A stretch of 10,533 nt of DNA from DATDOY01 sp035293045 (GCA_035293045.1 DATDOY010000229.1:1-10533); one strand, 5' to 3'; shown: positions 1 to 7,362, counted from the stretch's first letter. Notes: generated from the letters alone by a model not told the origin. Program-made: numbers and translations.

Positions 1-441
1 CCGCCAAAGACTGATGCGAGTCACCGCACGGTGCCGCTGCCTCAGGCGGTTGCGGAAGCCCTGGCGAGACACCTGGAGGCGTTCCCCGCGGCGTCGGACG
101 GTCTGATCTTCACGAACAAACACGGAGCGCCGATCAATCGCAGTCGATTCTCGGACGTGTGGCGGCAGGCCGTCCGAGACGGGGCACCATCGCGACCGGT
201 GCGGTTCCACGACCTGCGGCACTTCTACGCGTCGCTGCTGATCCGGCACGGCGAGTCGGTGAAGGTGGTGCAAGCGAGGTTGGGCCACGCGTCGGCGTCC
301 GAGACGCTCGACACTTACTCGCACTTGTGGCCCGACTCCGAGGACACGACGCGGGACGCGGTGGATTCCGTTCTTCAGGCGCACGCGGTAGCGGAGACCG
401 ACGCGCAGTCTCGGACAATCGGGCAAGGTTGGGTCCGGTGA
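1..441 (+). CDS. Tyrosine recombinase / phage-type integrase, C-terminal part (5' end outside window)
   Basis: This is the catalytic C-terminal domain of a tyrosine site-specific recombinase (phage integrase family), an enzyme that cuts and rejoins DNA at attachment sites through a covalent phosphotyrosine intermediate. The reading frame is open from base 1, so the start and the N-terminal core-binding domain lie left of the window; the GTG at 31 is internal. The visible part begins with the family's typical PKT..S.RTVPLP stretch. Catalytic residues seen are the second-box Arg in HDLRH (codon 217-219) with its following His, the His of LGH (286-288), and the nucleophile Tyr in DTYSHL (316-318). 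The catalytic part is intact, so nothing visible suggests a pseudogene. The stop overlaps the start of the next gene (GTGA). It may belong to an integrated element or be a host-type recombinase; the target site cannot be read here. Confidence 0.93.
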   Translation, partial: PPKTDASHRTVPLPQAVAEALARHLEAFPAASDGLIFTNKHGAPINRSRFSDVWRQAVRDGAPSRPVRFHDLRHFYASLLIRHGESVKVVQARLGHASASETLDTYSHLWPDSEDTTRDAVDSVLQAHAVAETDAQSRTIGQGWVR

Positions 442-833
442 ATCGGTTCGGCCATCGCGGGTGGCCGGTCGCGGTCGCCCTTGTGGTGTCCGCGAGCTGC
501 GGCCAATCAGTGGACCAGGAAGAAGTGACGGCGAGCGATGCGGAATCTGAGGTGCGTTTGTATGCCCTGGAGAACGGGTTTCCCGAGCCCGACGAGGGCT
601 TCTACCTGCTCTCACTCGGCTCCGAGTCTGGCCTAATGGACGAGAAAGCCGGCGTGCTCGTTGGGCGGGGATACTTCGCGTGTAATGCGCTGGATCACGA
701 CGTGCTGGACCATTGGCGTGCAGCCGTTGCTGCCGACGGGTGGACCACGGATGAGCAGGCTTCGGCCCTTGGGTCCGCCGTGGCTTCCCTCTGTCCCTGG
801 CACTTGGAGACGCTCGACCGGGGGTCCGGCTGA
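438..833 (+). CDS. Small secreted lipoprotein-like protein with DUF732-like domain
   Basis: This 131-residue protein starts with GTG at 438, overlapping the integrase stop by four bases (GTGA), which suggests translational coupling; the frame is open further upstream but that part is antisense-like and overlaps the integrase. The N-terminus has a short basic stretch, a hydrophobic run (residues 10-19) and Cys21 in a SASC context. That is a lipobox-like site, although position -3 is Ser instead of the usual Leu/Val/Ile. The mature part resembles DUF732 proteins, small exported actinobacterial proteins of unknown function: a helix with L.ENGFPEPDEGF, Cys82 in FACNALD, and Cys119 in SLCPWH. The two cysteines may form a disulfide outside the cell. 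The DUF732 match is by eye and not tested. The function is unknown; the coupling to an integrase suggests cargo of a mobile element. Confidence 0.72.
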   Translation: MNRFGHRGWPVAVALVVSASCGQSVDQEEVTASDAESEVRLYALENGFPEPDEGFYLLSLGSESGLMDEKAGVLVGRGYFACNALDHDVLDHWRAAVAADGWTTDEQASALGSAVASLCPWHLETLDRGSG

Positions 834-837
834 CGGT

Positions 838-1344
838 TTACACCTGGCTCCATGAATAGAGCGTCAGAAGGTTCGCCAGCGCACCCGTACCCATCGAGAA
901 GTGGAACGTTCCGCCGGGTGTGGCGACGGTGGCCTTCCCGAACCGGCGCCCCGACTTCATCGGGCGAACCTCAAGGGAATCCCAGGCCCAGCGGATGTGG
1001 CCGCCGACTCGCGGCGAGATGTAATGGAGCGCTTCATCGGTCGCGAGCCAGACAGCCTCCAACGCCCGCATTCCCTGGACCCGCCCACCGCTTTTCACGT
1101 ATTCATCAAGGAACCACCGATCGAGGTCCTTGCACTTCGCGGGTCCTAGATCGAGCGGGAACTCGTCGGGATGGGACCGCATCAGCCCGCGCAGGGCCAT
1201 GACTGACTCCTTGTCGCCAGCGGCGCCCGCGAGCGTCATGGCAGCCAACGACGGATAGGGCAGGATCGGCGGGGCGGTTTCATCCGCCTGAAATCGCTCC
1301 AGCTTCTTCCCCCACCGTTCCTGGACTTCCTCTGGAATGTCCAT
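838..1344 (-). CDS. Hypothetical protein, possible C-terminal PH-like fold
   Basis: I do not recognise this 168-residue protein. The ATG at 1344 is chosen because the protein then begins with a natural acidic/helical sequence (MDIPEEVQERWGKKLERF). It has no signal peptide or membrane segment. The first ~85 residues look helical. Residues about 93-155 (EAVWLATDEALHYISPRVGG..., then EVRPMKSGRRFGKATVATPGGTFHF) read like the alternating strands of a bacterial PH-like domain: a line such as 'turns on the reporter residue', a basic turn, then a V-A-T-P-G-G-T strand. That is a weak resemblance by eye. It is convergent with the lipoprotein gene, with only four bases between the two stops, and lies downstream of the 70-residue membrane protein gene on the same strand (59-base gap). 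Its start abuts a perfect 8-bp inverted repeat (1345-1364). Confidence 0.68.
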   Translation of the reverse strand: MDIPEEVQERWGKKLERFQADETAPPILPYPSLAAMTLAGAAGDKESVMALRGLMRSHPDEFPLDLGPAKCKDLDRWFLDEYVKSGGRVQGMRALEAVWLATDEALHYISPRVGGHIRWAWDSLEVRPMKSGRRFGKATVATPGGTFHFSMGTGALANLLTLYSWSQV

Positions 1345-1364
1345 ATCGGTGGCTTACCACCGAT
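1345..1364. repeat. Perfect 8-bp inverted repeat next to a start codon
   Basis: ATCGGTGG (1345-1352), a four-base spacer CTTA, and CCACCGAT (1357-1364) form a perfect palindromic hairpin or operator-like element. It directly touches the ATG (1344) of the minus-strand gene. There is no T-run on either side, so it is not an obvious intrinsic terminator. It could be an operator or a 5'-leader hairpin limiting translation. The sequence is directly visible; the role is inference. Confidence 0.5.
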
Positions 1365-1403
1365 CCGTGGGCGCTTGCTCCGCTGCTTGGTGTAGGACCC
1401 CCG

Positions 1404-1616
1404 TCACCGACGACGCGACCGTCGTTCCGGCGTTTCTCCGAACATCCACCAGAGCAGGGTCAGAGGCCAGAACCACGCCGCCCAGAACGCGACGAAGACG
1501 CTGGACCCGTTGGACCGTCCGAACGAATGAAGGTTCCGACGGTACGAGCGAAGGAAGATCCAGAGGTAGAGCGCAGCGAAGCCGACAAGAATGACAGCCG
1601 AAGCGACGTACTTCAT
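1404..1616 (-). CDS. Small two-helix membrane protein, 70 aa
   Basis: The predicted product is 70 residues with two hydrophobic helices: about residues 3-22 (YVASAVILVGFAALYLWIFL) and 39-59 (SSVFVAFWAAWFWPLTLLWW, very Trp/Phe-rich). They are joined by a basic Arg/Ser loop (RSYRRNLHSFGRS), and the tail is also strongly basic (ERRSRRR). By the positive-inside rule, the loop and tail both carry positive charge, so the topology is ambiguous. The frame stays open upstream to 1799, but that part is Arg/Ser-rich and not protein-like. ATG at 1616 is preferred because the hydrophobic protein begins there and because a TACATT -10 box lies exactly seven bases before it, as expected for a leaderless transcript. 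I recognise no family. It sits between rnpB and the 168-residue orphan gene, on the same strand. Confidence 0.62.
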   Translation of the reverse strand: MKYVASAVILVGFAALYLWIFLRSYRRNLHSFGRSNGSSVFVAFWAAWFWPLTLLWWMFGETPERRSRRR

Positions 1617-1623
1617 TCGTTGG

Positions 1624-1629
1624 AATGTA
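1624..1629 (-). promoter_or_regulatory. Probable leaderless -10 box (TACATT) for the 70-aa membrane protein
   Basis: On the minus strand TACATT matches the actinobacterial TANNNT -10 pattern and is followed by seven bases and then ATG (1616). This is the spacing expected when transcription starts at the A of the start codon. No convincing -35 box or Shine-Dalgarno sequence is seen, which agrees with a leaderless start. Confidence 0.45.
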
Positions 1630-1822
1630 TCGGTCGTCGCAATCCTGCGCCCCGCGAGGGAGGACCGCCTTCTCGTCCGATCCGGGCCCTGCTGCTGGAA
1701 ACGGCGGAGTAGGCCGAGTCTCGGAACAGGCCCCTCAGCGACGCCTGACACGCGACTCCCGCGGACTGTGTGCGGACTGAGCGGGGCACCCTCAGACATA
1801 ACCGCTGGTCAGAGTGGGGTGA

Positions 1823-2247
<425 letters not shown>

Positions 2248-2253
2248 TGTTCC

Positions 2254-2259
2254 CGCCTA
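2254..2259 (-). promoter_or_regulatory. Weak candidate -10 box (TAGGCG) for rnpB
   Basis: TAGGCG lies six bases before the predicted 5' end of the RNase P RNA. The first two bases fit TANNNT, but the usually important last T is missing, and no -35 box is clear upstream. It is listed because a promoter for a highly expressed RNA has to lie in or next to the end of the preceding gene if rnpB has its own promoter. Confidence 0.2.
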
Positions 2260-2661
2260 TCAGTCTCGCGCTTTTCGCACGTCGCGCACACCGCCGATAC
2301 CGCCGATCAGGCTCACGAGCACGGCGAGGGCGAGGCCCACGAAGATCCCGCCGAGCGGACGCTCGCTGTCGCCCACGATGGCGATGAGGATCCGAAGGGG
2401 CACCCACGCCATGAACGCGCCGAGACCGGCGAGGGCAGCGTGCGACAGGGGCCGGCCCGTGGCCTCGCGGGCGGCGCTCGTCCCCGCCCGCCGGAAGGCG
2501 ATCACGAGCATGACGATGAGCAGAATCGCCCATCCGTCGGCGGGGTCATCGGCGGCGAGGAGCAGGATGAGTTGAAAGGCGAGGACCACCGCGAGCAAGG
2601 GGAGCGCCCCGAGCACGGCCCGCCCGACGGTGGGCCACGCGATCCGGGCGTCGGGCGTCAC
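2260..2661 (-). CDS. Four-helix integral membrane protein of unknown function
   Basis: This 133-residue protein starts with GTG at 2661, overlapping the stop of the FAD oxidase gene by four bases (GTGA), so translation is probably coupled. The frame is open much further upstream but overlaps the oxidase, where its translation is Arg-rich shadow sequence. Four hydrophobic segments are visible: about residues 11-36 (VGRAVLGALPLLAVVLAFQ..), 42-58 (GWAILLIVMLVIAF), 75-96 (LAGLGAFMAWVPLRILIAIVG) and 104-124 (GGIFVGLALAVLVSLIGGIG). The tail is basic. There is no recognisable family motif. As the last protein gene of a tight minus-strand cluster (exchanger, glpD, AGPS-like oxidase), it may serve the same membrane-lipid process, but this rests on context only. 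The stop is about 12 bases from the start of rnpB. Confidence 0.75.
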   Translation of the reverse strand: MTPDARIAWPTVGRAVLGALPLLAVVLAFQLILLLAADDPADGWAILLIVMLVIAFRRAGTSAAREATGRPLSHAALAGLGAFMAWVPLRILIAIVGDSERPLGGIFVGLALAVLVSLIGGIGGVRDVRKARD

Positions 2662-4166
2662 GTCCACGCCCAGCCTTCGGGGAGGAACGCCGACGGCAGG
2701 CCGAGCTTGCCCGGGTTGAGGATGCCGGCGGGGTCGAGCACGGACTTGAGGCCGGACAGCACACGGAACCCTTCGTCGCCGAGGGCGGCGCGGACCCACT
2801 CGCCCCGGGCGACCCCCACCCCGTGGTGGTGGCTGATGGCGCTTCGTCGCGCGAGACAGGCGTCCATGATCGCGGCGAGCGAAGCGCGGTAATAGGTGTC
2901 TTTGGCGGCTGGGTCGTCGCCGGGTTGGCCGGCGAAGGTGAAGTAGAGGCAGGCGCCGTCGAGATACGAGTGCGAGCAGTGAGCGCTGGCCACGAGAGCA
3001 CCGTCGACACCCTTCAGTGCGGCACACGCGTCGTCGTACAGTCCGGCGACCTCGGTCCACGACGCGGCCAGCTCGACCGTGTCGACGACGACGCCGGCCT
3101 TGACCACCTCGGGGAGCGCGGAGACGTCGTTGCGCTTCTCCCGCCAGTGTTCGGCGATGGCGTCGTCGAGTCGCGACGCGCTCGAGCACTCGTCGGCGAC
3201 CACCCGCATGACGCCGTCGACCAGCGTCTCGTCGCCTTCGTCGATCACGATGAGCACGTTGGTCGTGGCGTCGCCGAGGTGATCATGGAAGTGCCGCGTC
3301 GATTCCTCGACGTCGTACAGGCGCAGCACGGCGGGCGTGGCGCCGCGGCGCAGGATGCGGCGGCAGGCGTCGAGACCGTCGGCGAACGAGGCGAACCCGT
3401 AGACCGCGACGCGCTCGGCGGGCGCGAGCGGATGAATGCGCAGGCGCGCCTCGGTGATGACGGCGAGTGTTCCCTCCGATCCCACGAGGAGTTGGGTGAG
3501 GTCGGGTCCGACGGCCGCCCTCGGCACACCGCCGGTGTGCATGAGGGAACCGGCCCCGGTGACCGCCGTGACGCCGACCACCATGTCCTCGATCTTCCCG
3601 TAGCGGGTGGAGTACTGGCCCGCGCTGCGACACGCCAGCCACCCGCCCACCGTCGACAGTTCGATGGACTGCGGCCAGTGGCCGAGGGTGTAACCCTGCG
3701 AACGGAGGTGCGCTTCGAGCACGTCGCCGAACACGCCCGCCTCGGCGGTGAGGACGAGCGAGCGATCGTCGATGTCGACGACGCGGTCGAGGCCGGTGAC
3801 GTCGAGCACCACGCCGCCGACGATCGGGATCGCGCCGCCGCAGACGCCGGACCGACCGGCGGAGACCGTGAGGGGGATGGCGGCCTCGGCGCAGCGCCGG
3901 ACCACCGATGCGACCTCGGCGGCGCTCGTCACGCGGGCGACGACGTGTGGACGGCTCGGCACGCGCGCCTGGGTCGCCCACACCACGGCCAGCGGCCACC
4001 AGTCTCGGGCGTACTCGGTGAGGGTGGCGTCGCCCGTGTCGACGGCGTCGTCGCCGAGGTCGGCGCGCAGGGCGTCGACGAAGGCGTCGGGGACATCGAC
4101 GCGCGGAGCCTCGAGGCGCGCGGCGATGGCGCCGGCGGGGAGGTCGATGGGCGGACGGACGGGCAC
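2658..4166 (-). CDS. FAD-linked oxidase, alkylglycerone-phosphate synthase (AGPS)-like
   Basis: This 502-residue protein belongs to the vanillyl-alcohol-oxidase/PCMH flavoprotein superfamily and looks most like alkyl-DHAP synthase. AGPS swaps the acyl group of acyl-DHAP for a fatty alcohol, the committed step of ether-lipid synthesis. Visible features are the FAD-binding loop SAGRSGVCGGAIP (102-114), the AGPS-like block LGHWPQSIELSTVGGW (161-176) followed by SAGQYSTRYGKIEDM (181-195), a GSEGTLAVIT motif, the triple histidine SHHHG (446-448) matching the conserved His cluster near the AGPS active site, and DPAGILNPGKLG at the C-terminus. GTG at 4166 is chosen: an AGGG sits 8 bases upstream, and starting further up would overlap glpD with Arg/Pro-rich sequence. 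The gap to glpD is 10 bases. Mycobacterial AgpS proteins share these motifs, but their activity is not firmly known. Other PCMH oxidases (D-lactate or glycolate dehydrogenase) are less likely. Confidence 0.9.
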   Translation of the reverse strand: MPVRPPIDLPAGAIAARLEAPRVDVPDAFVDALRADLGDDAVDTGDATLTEYARDWWPLAVVWATQARVPSRPHVVARVTSAAEVASVVRRCAEAAIPLTVSAGRSGVCGGAIPIVGGVVLDVTGLDRVVDIDDRSLVLTAEAGVFGDVLEAHLRSQGYTLGHWPQSIELSTVGGWLACRSAGQYSTRYGKIEDMVVGVTAVTGAGSLMHTGGVPRAAVGPDLTQLLVGSEGTLAVITEARLRIHPLAPAERVAVYGFASFADGLDACRRILRRGATPAVLRLYDVEESTRHFHDHLGDATTNVLIVIDEGDETLVDGVMRVVADECSSASRLDDAIAEHWREKRNDVSALPEVVKAGVVVDTVELAASWTEVAGLYDDACAALKGVDGALVASAHCSHSYLDGACLYFTFAGQPGDDPAAKDTYYRASLAAIMDACLARRSAISHHHGVGVARGEWVRAALGDEGFRVLSGLKSVLDPAGILNPGKLGLPSAFLPEGWAWT

Positions 4167-4176
4167 GGGAGTCGCC

Positions 4177-5856
4177 CTAGGTCTCGGCCGGGCTGGGGTG
4201 GGTGGAGGCGTCACGCATCCGGCCCACGAGGCCGAGGAACGCCTCGGTCTGGCGCGCCGTTTCGGCGTCGTCCCAGTGCAACTCGGGGGCGAGGAGCCGG
4301 GCGACCTCCGGCGCGGCACGAGCCGACCCCTCGCGGTCGAGGATCAAGGCACGGGTGCGGCGCGCGAGCACGTCCTCGAGCGTGGCCGCCATTTCCCATC
4401 GAGCGGCATAGACGGCCTCGGCGCGGAGGTAGGGGAGCCCGGGCACCAGCGGCTTGGCGAGATCGGCCTTTTCGGTGGCGAGGCGGGCCACCGAGCGGGC
4501 CTGGTTGCCGTAGCGGTGCACGAGGTGGCCGAGCAGCGTTTCGTCGACGCCGAGGCGCCGCGCCGCCTGCGGCCCCTGCAACGCGTCGGCGCCCTCGGCT
4601 CCGTGGAGAGGGAGTCGCTTCGTGGGGGTGCGGGGCGCCTTGCGATCGAGGACGTCGAACGAGGCGTCGACGGCATCGGCCGCCATCCGCCGGTAGGTCG
4701 TGAGCTTGCCGCCGGTGATGGTGATCACGCCGCTCCCGCTCACCTTGACCGCGTGGCGGCGGGAGAGATCCGCCGTGCGCTCGCTGTGCGCGCCGCGCAC
4801 AAGGGGTCGCAGGCCCGCCCACGTCGAGAGCACGTCGGCCGGCCCGAGTGGAGTCCGCACCCACGCGTTCACGGAGGCGAGCAGGTAGTCGACCTCGGCG
4901 GCGGTGCACACCGGTTCGTCGAGCGGACCGTCGTAGTCGGTGTCGGTCGTCCCGACGTAGACCCGGTCTTCCCACGGGATGACGAAGATCGACCGCTTCT
5001 CGCCCGGGACCGGAAGGATCGCCGCCACGTTCACCGACAACTTGGCCCGGGGCAGCGTGAGGTGGACGCCCTTGGCGGGGCGAATCGACTCGGGGTGCTG
5101 GGCCTCGTCGAGCGCTCGGACGTCGTCGGACCAGACGCCGGCCGCGTTGACGACCACCGGGGCGCGAACCCTGAGCTCATGACCAGAGAGCGCGTCGGCC
5201 AGATCGACGCCGGTCACCCGACCGTGGGCCTTGGCGAGCCCGACCGCGGCGGTGTAGTTGACGGCCGGCGCGCCGAACCGGTGCACGGCGGTCTGCGCGA
5301 TGGCGAGGGTGAGGCGGGCGTCGTCGGCGCGGGCGTCGTAATAGAGATACGCGGCGGCGAATCGCGCCGGGTCGAGCGCGGGGAACAACGCCGCCGCCTT
5401 CGACGCTCGCACGCGGTGGTGCCGCTTGCCGATGCGCAGTCCGCCGGTGGCGTCGTAGAGCCACAGGGCGGTGCCGATGGTGCGCGCCATGGCCTGCGCC
5501 GCTTGTTTGCGCGCCGGTCCATCGCCTGTTGGGAAGATCGGGAAGAGGAAGGGCGTGGCCTCGACGAGGTGGGGAGCGTTCCGCAGCAGGATCTGGCGCT
5601 CGGCGAGGGCCTCGTACACCAACCGGAAGTCGCGTTGCTCGAGGTAGCGCAACCCGCCGTGGACGAGTTTGGACGATCTCGACGACGTGCCGGAGGCGAA
5701 GTCGGAGCGCTCGACGAGGGCCACGCGGAGGCCGCGTGCGGCGGCGTCGAGCAGGACGCCGGCACCGGTGATGCCTCCGCCGATCACGACCACGTCGAAC
5801 GAGTCGTGGGCGAGGCGATCGAGGCTTCGGGTGCGCTCGGCCAGCGACCACGTCAT
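4177..5856 (-). CDS. glpD: Glycerol-3-phosphate dehydrogenase, FAD-dependent, membrane-associated
   Basis: GlpD oxidises sn-glycerol-3-phosphate to dihydroxyacetone phosphate and passes electrons through FAD to the quinone pool at the inner membrane face. The 559-residue length is normal. An N-terminal Rossmann FAD motif VVIGGGITGAG (23-33) ends its second strand in the acidic ALVE. It is followed by the family signature DFASGTSSRSSKLVHGGLRYLE (52-73), a substrate-pocket region IPWEDRVYVGTTDTD, AGLRPL, and ITGGKLTTYRRMA. The last ~150 residues form the helical DAO C-terminal domain. The ATG at 5856 gives a normal N-terminus; GAAGGA lies about 13 bases upstream, a little far, so coupling to the upstream exchanger gene (10-base gap) is plausible. 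No glycerol operator was recognised. Its 10-base gap to the AGPS-like gene suggests that the DHAP formed could feed glycerolipid synthesis. Confidence 0.97.
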   Translation of the reverse strand: MTWSLAERTRSLDRLAHDSFDVVVIGGGITGAGVLLDAAARGLRVALVERSDFASGTSSRSSKLVHGGLRYLEQRDFRLVYEALAERQILLRNAPHLVEATPFLFPIFPTGDGPARKQAAQAMARTIGTALWLYDATGGLRIGKRHHRVRASKAAALFPALDPARFAAAYLYYDARADDARLTLAIAQTAVHRFGAPAVNYTAAVGLAKAHGRVTGVDLADALSGHELRVRAPVVVNAAGVWSDDVRALDEAQHPESIRPAKGVHLTLPRAKLSVNVAAILPVPGEKRSIFVIPWEDRVYVGTTDTDYDGPLDEPVCTAAEVDYLLASVNAWVRTPLGPADVLSTWAGLRPLVRGAHSERTADLSRRHAVKVSGSGVITITGGKLTTYRRMAADAVDASFDVLDRKAPRTPTKRLPLHGAEGADALQGPQAARRLGVDETLLGHLVHRYGNQARSVARLATEKADLAKPLVPGLPYLRAEAVYAARWEMAATLEDVLARRTRALILDREGSARAAPEVARLLAPELHWDDAETARQTEAFLGLVGRMRDASTHPSPAET

Positions 5857-5866
5857 GTCCGGGGCG

Positions 5867-7198
5867 TCATCCTTCGCGGTCCGACGCCGCCAGCTCCGCG
5901 AGGTTGGAGCGGAAGCCGTTGCGGATCATCGGACGCACCGATGCTCGTCGTCGGATCACGAGCCACGCCGCGAGGAGGAGGTAGATGCAGCCGATGATGA
6001 TGCGCGTATAGGTGTCGACCTCGTTGCCGAAGACGGCGCCGATGATGAACTGGGTCACGAACAGGCCGAACAACGCCATCGCCTCGCGCGCATCCAGGCT
6101 CAGGTTCATCAGCACCGCGACCGCGAAGACCGACTGAGCGGCGGTGAGGAAGATCTCCTCGCGCTGGACGCCGTCGATCGGGAGCCCGTCGAGGGTGTTG
6201 CCCGAGATGGCGAACACGATGGGGAGGGTCCCCACGAGGAGCGTCCATTGGTTGACCTTGGACGACACGAGGGCGCCGAGGCCCGCCGCCGGCATCATGC
6301 GCCACGCGAAGAGCCCGGCCACGATGAGCTCGGGGGCTTCCGACGCCAGGGGGGCGAGCCACTGGACGAGGAGGAACTCGTCGATCCCGATGTCGGCCCC
6401 CGCCGTCACCAGCGACTCGGCGAACGGTTCGGCGACGGCGAGGATGACGCCGGCGCTCACGAAGAACAGCACGAGGACGGACGCGCGACGCGCCGCGGTC
6501 GACATGCTGCCGAAGAGCTGGGCTGGGCCGACGAGGTGTGGGTGCTCGGCGGGCGCCTTGCTGATGCGGACGAGATAGACGATGAAGATCGTGACGAGGA
6601 GCGCTGCGTCGAGCAGCGTGAGCGTGCGCTTGAGCGGGAGGCTCAGGGAGTAGGCGGTGGCGATCGAAAGGAACGAGATCTCGACCGACTGGGTCTTGTC
6701 GAGGTGGACCTCTCCCTCGGAGAAGGGGATGTGGGTGCGCCCGGCGCGGCGGCGGGCCCAAATGGCGAGGAACACCACCATCGACCACCCGATGCCGATG
6801 AGGAGCCGGTTGGCCCCGGTCATGTTGGCGAGCGCGAGATGGGCGAACCCGTCGGGGTCCTTCCCGGCCTTCCAGGCGAAGACGAGGTCGACGGCATACT
6901 CGGGGAGCACGGCGATGAAGGCGAGGGCCGCGAGGGCGAGGCCGCGCGAGATGTCGATCTGGGCGACCTCGGCCGCCCAGGAGAGGGCGAAGGCGGCGGC
7001 CACGATGGCGATGCCGAAGAGGATGGCGCCCACGACCGGCTCGTGGTGGATGTCGCCGAGCCGGACGACCACGCCTGGGACGGCGAAACCGGCGGCGATG
7101 GCGACGTAGGCCCACTGCCGTCCGGGGTGCTCAGGAGGGGGGGTGACGGGGGGCAGCCCCGAGCCTTCGGGGAGTGACGGTTCGGACACGTCGAGCAT
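5867..7198 (-). CDS. CaCA-superfamily cation exchanger (Na+/Ca2+- or H+-coupled)
   Basis: The product is a 443-residue polytopic membrane protein with about 11-12 hydrophobic helices, starting near residue 29 after a Pro-rich N-terminal tail. It shows the two inverted alpha repeats of the CaCA superfamily, which swaps Ca2+ or other cations against Na+ or H+. Repeat one is AALAFIAVLPEYAVDL (90-105) with the key acid Glu100 and NMTGANR (125-131). Repeat two is LAPLASEAPELIVAG (281-295) with Glu290 and SSKVNQW (312-318). Repeat one lacks the usual G-T/N-S before Pro-Glu, so ion selectivity cannot be assigned. The start is uncertain: ATG 7198 has no Shine-Dalgarno sequence. A TAGGAT box runs into that ATG and sits seven bases before an in-frame GTG at 7189, a leaderless alternative. 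It is divergent from the WhiB gene and leads the glpD cluster. Confidence 0.88.
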   Translation of the reverse strand: MLDVSEPSLPEGSGLPPVTPPPEHPGRQWAYVAIAAGFAVPGVVVRLGDIHHEPVVGAILFGIAIVAAAFALSWAAEVAQIDISRGLALAALAFIAVLPEYAVDLVFAWKAGKDPDGFAHLALANMTGANRLLIGIGWSMVVFLAIWARRRAGRTHIPFSEGEVHLDKTQSVEISFLSIATAYSLSLPLKRTLTLLDAALLVTIFIVYLVRISKAPAEHPHLVGPAQLFGSMSTAARRASVLVLFFVSAGVILAVAEPFAESLVTAGADIGIDEFLLVQWLAPLASEAPELIVAGLFAWRMMPAAGLGALVSSKVNQWTLLVGTLPIVFAISGNTLDGLPIDGVQREEIFLTAAQSVFAVAVLMNLSLDAREAMALFGLFVTQFIIGAVFGNEVDTYTRIIIGCIYLLLAAWLVIRRRASVRPMIRNGFRSNLAELAASDREG

Positions 7199-7295
7199 CC
7201 TAGGCAGGCAGACCGAACACCCCCGATCGGAGCCTCCGGAGCCCGTCGGTCGGTGGGATCTGTCGCCCAAACCCGCCACTCTTCCCGAAACGACC

Positions 7296-7324
7296 TTGCG
7301 GACCCGTCGCCCGGGGGGCATGAT
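7296..7324 (+). promoter_or_regulatory. Candidate promoter for the WhiB-family gene
   Basis: TTGCGG (7296-7301) and CATGAT (7319-7324) are separated by exactly 17 bases. They match the general -35/-10 pattern in part (TTG kept; A, T, A and T of the -10 kept). The -10 box covers the first in-frame ATG of the WhiB frame (7320-7325). If this promoter is real, transcription starts near 7331 and those ATG codons cannot be used. The 7199-7376 interval also must serve the divergent exchanger gene. Confidence 0.35.
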
Positions 7325-7362
7325 GCTGGCAAGGAATGCGCGCGGAGGGCGCGTGCTCAAAC

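Noticed and set aside
1761..1779. Direct repeat GCGGACTG at 1761-1768 and 1772-1779 as an attachment or integrase arm site
   Set aside because: Eight bases repeated twice is expected by chance in GC-rich DNA, and no further copies were seen.
1777..1795. CTGAG...CTCAG stem after the 3' end of rnpB as a terminator
   Set aside because: The stem is only five pairs with a nine-base loop and no U-run follows, so it cannot be called an intrinsic terminator.
2823..4703. Long open frame of over 600 codons on the plus strand, antisense to the AGPS-like and glpD genes
   Set aside because: It is a GC-rich shadow: low-complexity Gly/Arg/Asp/Val sequence with no motif, while the minus strand carries clear conserved enzymes.
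3748..7177. Two more long plus-strand frames (3748-5997 and 5669-7177) antisense to glpD and the exchanger
   Set aside because: They show the same shadow effect; the Asp/Glu/Gly/Arg-rich translations mirror the codon bias of the opposite strand and have no ribosome site or motif.
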